From positions 248,001 to 312,000 of the forward strand of contig NZ_PVYW01000005.1 in assembly GCF_003001675.1 (NCBI RefSeq): a DNA stretch of 64,000 nucleotides, in the 5' to 3' direction. Position numbers and translations under genes: made by a program. Each line of letters opens with the position of its first letter. The stretch's first letter is position 1. This DNA comes from Cohnella sp. SGD-V74 (GTDB taxonomy: Bacteria; Bacillota; Bacilli; Paenibacillales; Paenibacillaceae). Of this stretch, positions 36,951-45,381 are shown piece after piece. The notes under the pieces were generated by a model. That model had not been told where the DNA came from. It ran no database searches and worked only from the letters and a program-made list of their open reading frames with translations.

Positions 36951-36972
36951 TCCCGGACGGACCGGAGAGACG

Positions 36973-37024
36973 AAGGGCATGCTTATTCCGCGAGCGCAAC
37001 GGCGGGAAGGGCATGCCCTTTAAA
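36973..37024 (+). terminator. Terminator-like hairpin after hmoA
   Basis: AAGGGCATGC (36973-36982) pairs with GCATGCCCTT (37011-37020) around a 28-base loop. The T run is short, so efficiency is uncertain. Confidence 0.5.
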
Positions 37025-37049
37025 ATAAGTTGACGACCGCCTGATTTTC

Positions 37050-37091
37050 GTATACATTTGTATACATAACGAACTGTATACATTTGTATAC
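37050..37091 (+). promoter_or_regulatory. Twin palindromic operators before the His-rich protein/ABC exporter
   Basis: The 16-bp palindrome GTATACATTTGTATAC occurs twice, at 37050-37065 and 37076-37091 (26-bp period). A TTGACG -35-like box lies at 37030-37035, so the first copy would cover the -10 region and the second the start point. Two identical sites imply cooperative binding by a dimeric repressor. No adjacent gene encodes an obvious HTH protein. Confidence 0.75.
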
Positions 37092-37107
37092 GAAGGAGGG
37101 ACAGCCA

Positions 37108-37464
37108 ATGAGAATGGGACATCGCGAAGAGGGCGGCGGCCGCGGGCACCGAGGGGAGTCTCACGGACACGGACATGGGCATCGCGGTTCGCGGGGCTTT
37201 CAGGGCGGACATGAGGCCCGGGGCGCGCAGACGTTCAGGAGGGGCCGCGTTCTGATGTTTCTGGAGCAGTTGAGAGTCAAGCGCGCGACGCTGGCCAGAC
37301 AGCTCGCGCAGCCGGAGTTCGAGGCCATTCGGCCGGTGCTGTCGGGAGAGCTGAAAGCGTTGGATCAGGTTATCGAAGAGTACGTCCATCTGTTCGATCT
37401 TCAAGAGGTCGGAGAGGAGCCGGCGCCGCGAGGTCCGGCTGACGAAGGAGAGGGGAACAATTAA
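37108..37464 (+). CDS. His/Gly/Arg-rich small protein upstream of ABC exporter
   Basis: 118 residues. Residues 1-45 are rich in His, Gly and Arg (GESHGHGHGHRGSRGF); residues 47-105 are predicted helical (FRRGRVLMFLEQLRVKRATL). I do not recognise a named family, though similar proteins precede ABC exporters in Paenibacillaceae. The FRRGR-LxFLE start of the helical part faintly recalls PadR-type regulators, but no full winged helix is visible. AAGGAGG precedes the ATG at 37108. The ABC exporter starts 2 bases after its stop. Confidence 0.75.
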   Translation: MRMGHREEGGGRGHRGESHGHGHGHRGSRGFQGGHEARGAQTFRRGRVLMFLEQLRVKRATLARQLAQPEFEAIRPVLSGELKALDQVIEEYVHLFDLQEVGEEPAPRGPADEGEGNN

Positions 37465-37466
37465 CG

Positions 37467-39185
37467 ATGCTTCGCAGGTTTTTCTCGTATTATCGTCCTT
37501 ATAAAGGTTTATTCATTCTCGATTTTACTTGCGCGGTGATCGCGGGGCTGCTCGAGCTGGGCTTTCCGCTGGCGGTCCGCGCCTTCATCGACGATCTGCT
37601 GCCGAACGGCGATTGGCAGATGATCGTACTGGCCAGCGTCGGCTTGCTCGGAGTCTATGCGCTCAACACGGTGCTGAACTATATCGTCACCTATTGGGGG
37701 CACATGCTGGGCATCAACATCGAGACCGACATGCGCCGGAAAATGTTCGATCACATCCAGAAGCTGTCGTTCCGGTTTTTCGACAATCACAAGACCGGGC
37801 ATCTCGTCGGCCGGGTGACGAACGATCTGAACGACATCGGGGAGATCGCCCATCACGGCCCCGAGGACATTTTCATCGCGATCATGACGCTGGCGGGCTC
37901 CTTCACGCTGATGGCTTACATCAACCTGGAGCTGGCGCTGCTTACGTTCATCATCATTCCGATCATGGCTTGGCTGATTATCGTGTTCGGAGGCAAGATG
38001 ACGAGCACGTACCAGCGGCTGTTCGGCAACGTCGGCAGCTTTAACGCCCGGATCGAGGAGAACGTAGGCGGCATTCGCGTCGTGCAGTCGTTCGCCAACG
38101 AAGAGCACGAGAAGAAGCTGTTCTCCGTCGACAACCGCAATTTCCGCGAGACGAAGCTGCTCGCCTACAAGACGATGGCCAAGAGCTTCTCGGTTTCTTA
38201 CATGCTGATGCGGCTGATTACGATATTCGTGATGGTGTGCGGAGCTTGGTTTTTCATCGACGGTCGGATCGAGCTTGGGGAATTTATGGCGTTCCTGCTG
38301 CTGTCTAACATTTTCTTCCGGCCGATCGAGAAGATCAACGCCGTGATCGAGAGTTATCCGAAAGGAATTGCCGGCTTTAAGCGCTATGTCGAGGTCATCG
38401 ACACGGAGCCGGACATCGTGGACGCCAAGGACGCCGTAGAGGTCGATACGCTGCGCGGCGACATCCGCTTCGAGAACGTGTCGTTCGGCTACGAGGAAGG
38501 GCGGGACGTGCTCAAGGGAGTCGACCTGTCCATCCGCGCGGGGGAGACGATCGCCTTCGTCGGACCTTCGGGCGCCGGCAAGACGACGATCTGCAGCCTG
38601 CTGCCGCGATTCTATGACGTCACGGGGGGAAGCATTACCGTTGACGGCATGGACATTCGCAACCTGACGCTGAAGTCGCTGCGCCGCAACATCGGCATCG
38701 TCCAGCAGGACGTCTTCCTGTTCTCGGGCTCGATCCGCGAGAATATCGCTTACGGCGATCTGAAGGCGACCGACGAGCAGATCTGGGAGGCGGCCAGACG
38801 GGCTTCGCTTGAGGACATGATCAAGCAGCTTCCGGAAGGAATGAACACGATCATCGGCGAGCGCGGCGTCAAGCTGTCCGGCGGCCAGAAGCAGCGGATG
38901 GCGATTGCGCGGATGTTCCTGAAGAACCCGCCGATCCTCATCCTCGACGAAGCGACGTCGGCGCTCGACACCGAGACCGAAGCCGCGATCCAGCAGTCGC
39001 TGTCCGAGCTGTCTGTTGGCCGCACGACGCTCGTCATCGCGCACCGGCTGGCGACGATCAAGAACGCCGACCGCATCATCGTCGTCGACGAGAACGGCAT
39101 CGCCGAGCAGGGCAGCCACAGCGATCTGATCGCGTCCGGCGGCATCTACAGCCGGCTTCATCAGGCTCAGTATCAGCACGCTTGA
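37467..39185 (+). CDS. ABC exporter, fused permease/ATPase (MsbA/YknU-like)
   Basis: 572 residues: six transmembrane helices (about 15-310) and a nucleotide-binding domain (about 330-570). Walker A is GPSGAGKTT, Q-loop QQDVFLFSGSIREN, signature LSGGQKQR, Walker B ILILDEATSALD and H-loop IAHRLATIKNAD. It is a half-transporter that exports lipid, drug or peptide as a dimer. It is co-transcribed with the His-rich protein, and both sit under the twin-palindrome control region. Confidence 0.94.
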   Translation: MLRRFFSYYRPYKGLFILDFTCAVIAGLLELGFPLAVRAFIDDLLPNGDWQMIVLASVGLLGVYALNTVLNYIVTYWGHMLGINIETDMRRKMFDHIQKLSFRFFDNHKTGHLVGRVTNDLNDIGEIAHHGPEDIFIAIMTLAGSFTLMAYINLELALLTFIIIPIMAWLIIVFGGKMTSTYQRLFGNVGSFNARIEENVGGIRVVQSFANEEHEKKLFSVDNRNFRETKLLAYKTMAKSFSVSYMLMRLITIFVMVCGAWFFIDGRIELGEFMAFLLLSNIFFRPIEKINAVIESYPKGIAGFKRYVEVIDTEPDIVDAKDAVEVDTLRGDIRFENVSFGYEEGRDVLKGVDLSIRAGETIAFVGPSGAGKTTICSLLPRFYDVTGGSITVDGMDIRNLTLKSLRRNIGIVQQDVFLFSGSIRENIAYGDLKATDEQIWEAARRASLEDMIKQLPEGMNTIIGERGVKLSGGQKQRMAIARMFLKNPPILILDEATSALDTETEAAIQQSLSELSVGRTTLVIAHRLATIKNADRIIVVDENGIAEQGSHSDLIASGGIYSRLHQAQYQHA

Positions 39186-39220
39186 GTCGATCTCGATATC
39201 GTCCTAATAAGCGATCAGGC

Positions 39221-39442
39221 AAGGGGCTGTTCCATAAGCATTTTAAGTTGCTGTGAAAGATAATCGATGATAAAAGTGCAAGGGGTATGTACCTCCTTCC
39301 GATGCTATACGCTCCTGAAACCTGAATGGGTAAACCCGTTAATCGGTGGTTTCAGGAGCGTATGAGGCTTCTCCAGGAGGTACATACCCCTACTTTGTGT
39401 ATCGATCATCTCAAGCAACTCTGCTTAATGGGACAGCCCCTT
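39221..39442. repeat. Structured intergenic element, copy 1 (long multi-stem hairpin)
   Basis: The 222 bases fold back on themselves almost completely. Outer stem: 39221-39240 with 39422-39442 (about 20 bp, one bulge, one wobble). Middle stems: AAGTTGCT (39245) with AGCAACT (39414); AGATAATCGAT with ATCGATCATCT; AGGGGTATGTACCTCCT (39281) with AGGAGGTACATACCCCT (39375). Apical stem: 16 bp perfect, 39307-39322 with 39348-39363. The loop carries GGGTAAACCC. A second copy lies at 46393. The rest of the gap 39186-39508 between convergent genes holds nothing else I recognise. Confidence 0.9.
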
Positions 39443-39508
39443 AAAAACGAAATCGCTTGTAGAGAAGCCTGGATGCCATAGTATTGGCGACAAGCGGCGC
39501 TGAATCGG

Positions 39509-40738
39509 TTATTCCGCCGAATCGGTCGTTCCCCGCGAGGCTGGAGCGGCAGGTTCGGCAGGTTCCGCAGACGGCGCAGGATCGTCACCAGGGGCGGGAG
39601 CGGGAGAAGCCGCATCGTACAGCCCCGTGCGCCCCTTGAACCAGCGGAACAGATGGGTCGAGATGACCTTCAGAATCGCGTAGCCCGGAACGGCCAGAAT
39701 GATGCCGATCATGCCGAACAGGTTGCCGGCCGCGATAATGACGAAGATGATCGTGATCGGATGGACGCGCATCGTCTTGCCCATAATTTGCGGCGAGATG
39801 AACTTGCCTTCGATCAACTGCACGATCGTCCAGATGACGATCATTTTGATCAGCATGATCGGGGAGGTCATCATGGCGACGATGAGCGCCGGCGTAATCG
39901 CGATCGCCGGGCCGAGGTAGGGCACGATGCTCGTACAGGCGGCGATAACCGCGAGCACGAGGGAGTAGTCGAGGCCGATAATGAGATAACCGATATAGAG
40001 AAGCACGCCGATGCAGGCGCTGACGATGATTTGTCCGCGGATGTACGAGCTGATCTGGTGGTTCATCTCCAGCATGACGCCGAAGGAACGGCCTCTCAGG
40101 CGGGTCGGCACGAAGCCGAGCACGAACGGGACAAGCTTCTTGCGGTCCTTGAGCAGGTAGAACAGGACGAACGGCACCGTAATGATCGCCAGCACCGTCT
40201 CGGTGATTTTGCCTACCACTCCGCCGATTCCGGACCAGGCGTTGCTCAGAATCGTCGATACGCGCGAGGAGAACTCGTCGGCCAGCTTGGCCGTGTCGAT
40301 GCCGAGCATGCTCTGCAGCTCGTTGAAGTACTCGTTGCCGATCAGTTCCTCGAACTTCTGCTGCGCGTTGTGCGTGTATGTAGGGAACTGCGAGATCAGA
40401 CTGGCAATTTGCTCGCTCAGCAAGGGAACGACCTTCATGATGATGAGCGTAAGCACGGTCAGAATAACGAGATAAAGTCCGAAGATGGAGTATACGCGTT
40501 TGACTTTCCGGTGCTCCAGGAAGTCGACGATCGGGTTGAGCAAATAATAGGCGACTCCGGTCAGCAGGAACGGCAGGAATACGGTCTCCAGAACGACGAT
40601 AAACGGATGGAAGATGTACGAAATTTTCTCCAGAATGAAAATGTTCAGGCCGATGAGCAGAATGACGAACAGAAACAGAACGAACTTCCGGTCGATCAGC
40701 CCTTTGATTCCGTCCGATAGTTTGCGAGCGCTGTGCAT
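39509..40738 (-). CDS. AI-2E-family transporter (YtvI/YueF-like permease)
   Basis: 409 residues, about eight hydrophobic segments in the pattern of the AI-2E transporter family: paired N-terminal helices, a large central soluble region, then PFVLFYLLKDRKKLVPFVLG and the C-terminal GIILAVPGYAILKVI. Members include ion/proton antiporters and the E. coli AI-2 exporter; the role here is unknown. The start at 40738 (MHSARK) has GGAGG 8 bases upstream. The C-terminal tail is Ala/Pro/Glu-rich. Confidence 0.9.
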   Translation of the reverse strand: MHSARKLSDGIKGLIDRKFVLFLFVILLIGLNIFILEKISYIFHPFIVVLETVFLPFLLTGVAYYLLNPIVDFLEHRKVKRVYSIFGLYLVILTVLTLIIMKVVPLLSEQIASLISQFPTYTHNAQQKFEELIGNEYFNELQSMLGIDTAKLADEFSSRVSTILSNAWSGIGGVVGKITETVLAIITVPFVLFYLLKDRKKLVPFVLGFVPTRLRGRSFGVMLEMNHQISSYIRGQIIVSACIGVLLYIGYLIIGLDYSLVLAVIAACTSIVPYLGPAIAITPALIVAMMTSPIMLIKMIVIWTIVQLIEGKFISPQIMGKTMRVHPITIIFVIIAAGNLFGMIGIILAVPGYAILKVISTHLFRWFKGRTGLYDAASPAPAPGDDPAPSAEPAEPAAPASRGTTDSAE

Positions 40739-40819
40739 GAATGTTCCTCCTTCTTTCTTCCATTGTAACCGACGCGAATCCCGTCGTACAAATCGTCGAA
40801 ACCCGGGCGCTATCAAAGG

Positions 40820-40848
40820 TTGACAGGGCGGAGGGATTAAATTATAGT
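40820..40848 (+). promoter_or_regulatory. Sigma-A promoter of the riboswitch-kamA transcript
   Basis: TTGACA (40820-40825), exactly 17 bases, TATAGT (40843-40848). The start point falls near 40855, directly before the riboswitch. Confidence 0.8.
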
Positions 40849-40861
40849 GAATTTAAGCTTA

Positions 40862-41020
40862 GTTTCCGGAAACTTCCGGAAAGCGGGGGAACCAAGTTTT
40901 TGGGGCGAATCATTCAGCGAGAATGTAGGGAACCATCTATCCCGAGCCCGTCAGCTAACCTCGTTTGCACTGGATGGGTCATAAGTTGCTCATTCTTTTG
41001 ACCCGCTAAGGGTCTTTTTC
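40862..41020 (+). ncRNA. c-di-AMP riboswitch (ydaO/yuaA type) with terminator platform
   Basis: The RNA contains the conserved ydaO-motif blocks in order: GGGGGAACCAA (40885), TTTTTGGGGCGAATC (40897), TAGGGAACCATCT (40926) and CCCGTCAGCTAACCTCG (40947). After the aptamer an intrinsic terminator forms: GACCC (41000-41004), GCTAA loop, GGGTC (41010-41014), T run. GGGTC at 40976-40980 can pair instead with the same GACCC, a simple antiterminator. Known ydaO riboswitches turn genes off when c-di-AMP is high. The next gene starts at 41166; the remaining leader shows no further feature. Confidence 0.88.
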
Positions 41021-41165
41021 TGTCTTTTTCGGCCCTTGTACGCAGCAGGAGATGGTCTGCCGCGGACGGGGTTTATTTTTGTCTTGGGACGAGAGGGGGT
41101 ATAGCGGGGCTTGGAACGGATTCGTTCTCGAATTCGACTGAATATACCTGGAGGAGGAAGGCCGA

Positions 41166-42350
41166 ATGCCGCAACCAAAGTATATCACCGATATCGGAAA
41201 AATCTCTCGCATCCCCGAGGAACAACGTGAGAAACTGAAGAAGATTACCGATAAGTTCGTGTTTAGGGTGAACGAGTATTATTTGAATCTGATCGATTGG
41301 GACGATCCGCACGATCCGATTCGCAAGTTGGTCATCCCGAACGAGGGGGAGCTGGAGGAGTACGGACGCTGGGACGCTTCGGACGAGGATACGAACTACG
41401 TCGTCAAAGGCTGCCAGCATAAGTATTCGTCGACCGCGCTGCTGATCGTCTCCGAGGTTTGCGGGGCTTACTGCAGATATTGCTTTCGCAAGCGGCTGTT
41501 CCGCAACGACGTCAAGGAGGCGACCTCGGACATCGAGCCGGGCTTGCAATACATCGCGAACCATCCCGAGATCAGCAACGTGCTGCTGACCGGAGGGGAC
41601 AGCCTCATTCTCGCCACGCCTAAACTGCGCGCCATTTTGCATAGATTGCGCGAAATCGAGCATGTGAAGATTATCCGGCTCGGTTCGAAAATTCCCGTCT
41701 TCAACCCGATGCGGATCTACGAGGACGAGGAGCTGCTGGAGACGATCCGCGAGTTTTCCGACGCGAACAAGCGAATCTACGTCATGGCCCACATCAACCA
41801 TCCGCGCGAGATTACGCCCGAAGCGGTGCGCGGCTTCCAGGCGCTGCACGACGCCGGCGCGATCGTCGTCAACCAGACTCCGGTGCTCCGAGGCATCAAC
41901 GACGATCCCCAAGTGCTCGGCGAGCTGCTCGACCGGCTGAGCTGGGCGGGCGTGACGCCCTACTATTTCTTCATCAATCGTCCGGTGGCGGGCAATAACG
42001 ATTTCGTGCTGCCGCTGGCCCGGGTGTACGACATCGTGGAGAAGGCGAAGGCGCGCACTTCCGGTCTGGGGAAAAGGGTGCGCCTGTCGATGAGCCACAC
42101 GTCGGGGAAAATCGAAATTTTGGCGATCGAGAACGGCAAAGCCTACCTGAAGTACCATCAGTCCCGAGACGGCAATTACGGCAAGTTCATGACGCTGGAT
42201 TGTCCCGACGACGCCGCTTGGTTCGACGATCTTCCGGGAAGCGAGCGCTATTGGAAGAAGCCGGCGAAGCGGACGAAGGAAGTCGTATCCGTGAACGAGC
42301 TCCCGGATGTCCCGCGCAAGCGGGAGAGAAGAGCGGAAGTTCCGAGCTGA
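41166..42350 (+). CDS. KamA-family radical SAM protein (lysine 2,3-aminomutase-like)
   Basis: 394 residues. The radical-SAM cluster motif CGAYCRYC (Cys 99, 103, 106) is preceded by the LLIVSEVCG segment, and the PLP-lysine motif SHTSGK (Lys315) is present. Both cofactors of lysine 2,3-aminomutase are therefore conserved. The protein is shorter than the B. subtilis KamA (about 470), with a shortened C-terminus, so the substrate may differ. If it makes beta-lysine, acetylation would give a compatible solute, but no acetyltransferase is adjacent. GAGGAGGAAG precedes the ATG. It is under the c-di-AMP riboswitch. Confidence 0.88.
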   Translation: MPQPKYITDIGKISRIPEEQREKLKKITDKFVFRVNEYYLNLIDWDDPHDPIRKLVIPNEGELEEYGRWDASDEDTNYVVKGCQHKYSSTALLIVSEVCGAYCRYCFRKRLFRNDVKEATSDIEPGLQYIANHPEISNVLLTGGDSLILATPKLRAILHRLREIEHVKIIRLGSKIPVFNPMRIYEDEELLETIREFSDANKRIYVMAHINHPREITPEAVRGFQALHDAGAIVVNQTPVLRGINDDPQVLGELLDRLSWAGVTPYYFFINRPVAGNNDFVLPLARVYDIVEKAKARTSGLGKRVRLSMSHTSGKIEILAIENGKAYLKYHQSRDGNYGKFMTLDCPDDAAWFDDLPGSERYWKKPAKRTKEVVSVNELPDVPRKRERRAEVPS

Positions 42351-42431
42351 CGGACGAGCCGAAGCTGGGCGCGAGCTGTGCCCGGGTCGAAGCGAGCCTT
42401 CGGGCCGTTCCGAAATAGATCCGCCCTGCCG

Positions 42432-42499
42432 AAGGGCCGACCCGCAAGCCGGGCGACGACAACGGTCGCTCCCCGGCAGCTTGCGAGTCGGTCCTTTTT
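42432..42499 (+). terminator. Terminator after the KamA-like gene
   Basis: AAGGGCCGACCCGCAAGC (42432-42449) pairs with GCTTGCGAGTCGGTCCTT (from 42479) with few mismatches, followed by TTTTT. The loop is about 30 bases. Confidence 0.75.
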
Positions 42500-42621
42500 C
42501 GCGCGTTCCGCTCGAATGCAACCCAATGCGACAAAGGTTCCGCGGTTTCCCGCCGACCGTTTGACATGCTTCTTGCCCGCAGGAAGGTAAAATCTATTCA
42601 TTCCAATATATGGAGGAATGA

Positions 42622-44121
42622 ATGGGCGTGTCGAAGGGGAGCAAAACGGTCGTATTCATGCTGATCATCCTGCTCGCGGCGCAAGGAATCGCGGATGCGG
42701 CGGGCGTTCGTTCCGGACAATGGAGCGGCAAGCCGGCGGGCTCCCGGCCTTTTCCCGAAGCGTACACGGAGATCGAGGGAGTGCTCGGGTTTCGCGGCGG
42801 GGGAGCAAGGAACGCTCCGTCCTACGGCACCGCGGAGATGCGGACGTACCGGCCCAAGGTCGTCTGGGAGAAAAAGACGAAGAGCAGCTCATGGGGCGGC
42901 GGCGCGGGTTGGACGGGACAGCCGGCGATCGTCAGATGGAAGCCGGAAGTGCTGCAGGCGATGAACGTAAAGGCGAAGTTTCGCTCCAAGCCGGATTTTA
43001 CGGAAGTAATCTACGCTTCCTTGGACGGTTACGTCTACTTCCTGGAGCTGGAGACGGGCGAGGAGACGAGAAACCCGATCAAAGTCGGCAATCCGATCAA
43101 AGGCAGCGTGTCCGTCGATGCGAGAGGTTATCCGCTGCTGTACGTTGGGGAAGGCATTCCCGAGAACGGAACGATCGGATTCAATCTGTACAGCTTGATC
43201 GATCAGACAAGGCTGCTCCGCGTGAACGGCATCGATACGTTCGCTTATCGGAGATGGGGCGCGTTCGACGGTTCGGCTTTGTTCAACCGGCTGGACGATA
43301 CGCTGACCGTGGGCGGGGAGAACGGATTGTTTTACCGCGTGAAGCTCAATACGTCGTTCGATCCGCAGCGGAAGACGCTGTCGATCAAGCCGCTCGTCAG
43401 CAAATTCCGTTATAAAATAAGCGGAAACGCCTACCAGGGCATCGAAAATTCCGTCGCCGCCTACGGGGACTTCGCCTATTTTGCGGATAACGGCGGCAGC
43501 CTGCTGGCGATGAACGTGCGAACGAACGAGCCGCTCTGGGCGCTCCAGCCGCTGGACGACACGGATGCGACGATCGTCGTCGAGGCCGAAAACGACATTC
43601 CGTACTTGTACACGGGGACTGAGGTCGACAAGCAAGGGAACAAAGGCTACGCCTATTTGCGCAAAATCAACGGCCTGACCGGTCAAGTCGTCTGGCAGGC
43701 GAAATACGAATGCCTCTCCATCGTCGGAGGGGATCACCCCGTGAACGGCGGCGTGCTTGCGACCCCCGTCGTCGGCAAAGGGAACATCTCCGATCTCGTC
43801 GTGTTCACGATCGCGCGTTACGGGACGCTCGGCGCCGGTCTGATGGTCGCCTTGGACAAAAAGACCGGCAAAGAAGTCTGGCGGCTGCCGATGAAGCGCT
43901 ACGCCTGGTCGTCTCCGACCGACGTCTACGATTCGCAAGGCAACGCCCATCTGCTTCAAGCGGATTCCGGCGGGATCGTCTCCGTCGTCTCGGCCAGAGA
44001 CGGACGGGTTCGCGGAAGCTTGGCGCTCGGCGCCAACGTCGAAGCGTCCCCGGCGGTGTTCGGCGATTATGCGGTCGTCGCTTCGCGAGGCGGCAAGCTT
44101 TATGGAATCAAGCTGGAATGA
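42622..44121 (+). CDS. Secreted PQQ-like beta-propeller repeat protein
   Basis: 499 residues. Signal peptide (about 1-27, AQGIADAAG), then repeated short blades such as IYASLDGYVYFLELETGEETR, YFADNGGSLLAMNVRTNEPLW and VVASRGGKLYGIKLE, the WD/PQQ-like pattern of an extracellular propeller. Such proteins usually act as binding scaffolds; no catalytic residues are evident. GGAGG lies 5 bases before the ATG. The last 22 bases overlap the convergent gene at 44100. Confidence 0.85.
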   Translation: MGVSKGSKTVVFMLIILLAAQGIADAAGVRSGQWSGKPAGSRPFPEAYTEIEGVLGFRGGGARNAPSYGTAEMRTYRPKVVWEKKTKSSSWGGGAGWTGQPAIVRWKPEVLQAMNVKAKFRSKPDFTEVIYASLDGYVYFLELETGEETRNPIKVGNPIKGSVSVDARGYPLLYVGEGIPENGTIGFNLYSLIDQTRLLRVNGIDTFAYRRWGAFDGSALFNRLDDTLTVGGENGLFYRVKLNTSFDPQRKTLSIKPLVSKFRYKISGNAYQGIENSVAAYGDFAYFADNGGSLLAMNVRTNEPLWALQPLDDTDATIVVEAENDIPYLYTGTEVDKQGNKGYAYLRKINGLTGQVVWQAKYECLSIVGGDHPVNGGVLATPVVGKGNISDLVVFTIARYGTLGAGLMVALDKKTGKEVWRLPMKRYAWSSPTDVYDSQGNAHLLQADSGGIVSVVSARDGRVRGSLALGANVEASPAVFGDYAVVASRGGKLYGIKLE

Positions 44122-45278
44122 TCGGAGGCGACTTCGGCGATTCGCCACGGCAAATGCGGGGAGCTTCGGGCGAACTCGAAACGCAGCTCGCAATGGAGCG
44201 TTCCCCGGTCCTGCAGGCGAACGAGCAGGGGGAGCGCGACCGCGGCGGACAGCTTGTCGTCCTGAACGTCGTCGCGTTCCGCGGTGCGGGTTCGCTTGAC
44301 GTAGATCGACTCCAACCGCCCGATCAGCCGATCCATCGCTGCGATGCGGTCGGCGGACGCATCGGACCAGATCAACCGCAGCATCTCGCCGTCCTTCTGG
44401 TTCAGCGCTTCGACGAAGCTGGCCGCCAGCACTTGCGGAGAGGCGGAATCGAAGTAGCTGCGCAGGCTCCCGCTTGCCTTGTGCACCATCAGCTGATGCG
44501 CAGGGTCGGGCGTGTCGGAGCGGTGAGAGCTGCTGCCGAGGAAATGCACGCAGAAGTGGCCGTTAAAGCCGTTATCCGGAATGCCGTCCCCTCCGTGGGG
44601 CATGCCGTTCATGGAAGCGGCTATTCGCGCGCCGTCTTTGGAGACGACGATCGCTCTGCGCTGCCAGCTCCACTTCCCCCCGTAAATCTGCTTCATGACT
44701 TTCGAATCTTCCCGCGAGATCGGCTGCACGTCGGCATGATCGCTGCCGGCGCGGCGCTGCACGCGAAAGCTGAGCCCGCTCTCCAGATCGACGATGGTGA
44801 ACATGCTTTTGCGCGTAACGACGTTCCGGGCTTCGTTCCAGTCCATCAGCTTCCCGTAATGCCTCCTTCGCAGCGTCTCCGCGTAGGCGAGCAGGCGCTG
44901 CGACGCATCGGGGGAGAGCCGCAGCATCTGCTGCGCCGCTTCGTCCCACAGGTTGCCCTTTCGTTCCAGGCGGTACTGTTTGTTACGTCCTTGGGCGTCC
45001 TGGACCGCAACTTCCAAGTCCGTATAGCAGTCCGTGCGCTCCGCCGGCAAGCGCTCCGCCCGGGCGATCCGCGCAGCGAGCGCCGGACTGTCGATTGTCA
45101 GCTCGCTGAACATGTCGGCGGCTTGACTGGCGCGCACGGACATCTCTATCCGAGGCCGCTCAGGGGCTGTCGGAGCCTTGGCTAACGCCGGCAAGCCGCA
45201 GACGCACGCCAGACCAAGCGCGGCGGTTAAGATTGCGCCGATCCGGCGCCATGCCTGCAGCCGCATTAGTCGGGTCAT
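44100..45278 (-). CDS. Exported protein of unknown function
   Basis: 392 residues with a signal peptide (about 1-34). A central conserved-looking block reads FTIVDLESGLSFRVQRRAGS, HADVQPISREDSKVMKQIYG, GKWSWQRRAIVV and then HGGDGIPDNGFNGHFCVHFL followed by GSSSHR. Its Cys and several His are arranged like a catalytic or metal site, and the spacing recalls an L,D-transpeptidase-type fold, but I cannot confirm that. The last ~110 residues look like a nuclear-transport-factor-like add-on. Divergent from the VanW gene. Confidence 0.75.
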   Translation of the reverse strand: MTRLMRLQAWRRIGAILTAALGLACVCGLPALAKAPTAPERPRIEMSVRASQAADMFSELTIDSPALAARIARAERLPAERTDCYTDLEVAVQDAQGRNKQYRLERKGNLWDEAAQQMLRLSPDASQRLLAYAETLRRRHYGKLMDWNEARNVVTRKSMFTIVDLESGLSFRVQRRAGSDHADVQPISREDSKVMKQIYGGKWSWQRRAIVVSKDGARIAASMNGMPHGGDGIPDNGFNGHFCVHFLGSSSHRSDTPDPAHQLMVHKASGSLRSYFDSASPQVLAASFVEALNQKDGEMLRLIWSDASADRIAAMDRLIGRLESIYVKRTRTAERDDVQDDKLSAAVALPLLVRLQDRGTLHCELRFEFARSSPHLPWRIAEVASDHSSLIP

Positions 45279-45381
45279 CCTGTTTCTTCCTTTCTGGTCC
45301 GTGTCCGAGTCTTTCGGCGTTATTTTCGGCGAACGATGGAATGATTATGTGGCATAAGGCCGGCGAGTTTCGCGCAACGTA

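Noticed and set aside
39221..39442. Structured element as an ordinary terminator
   Set aside because: No T tract at either end of the hairpin and a length far beyond intrinsic terminators; a MITE origin remains possible.
40990..41212. Short minus frames in the kamA leader
   Set aside because: They lie on the complement of the riboswitch terminator and leader and have no ribosome site.
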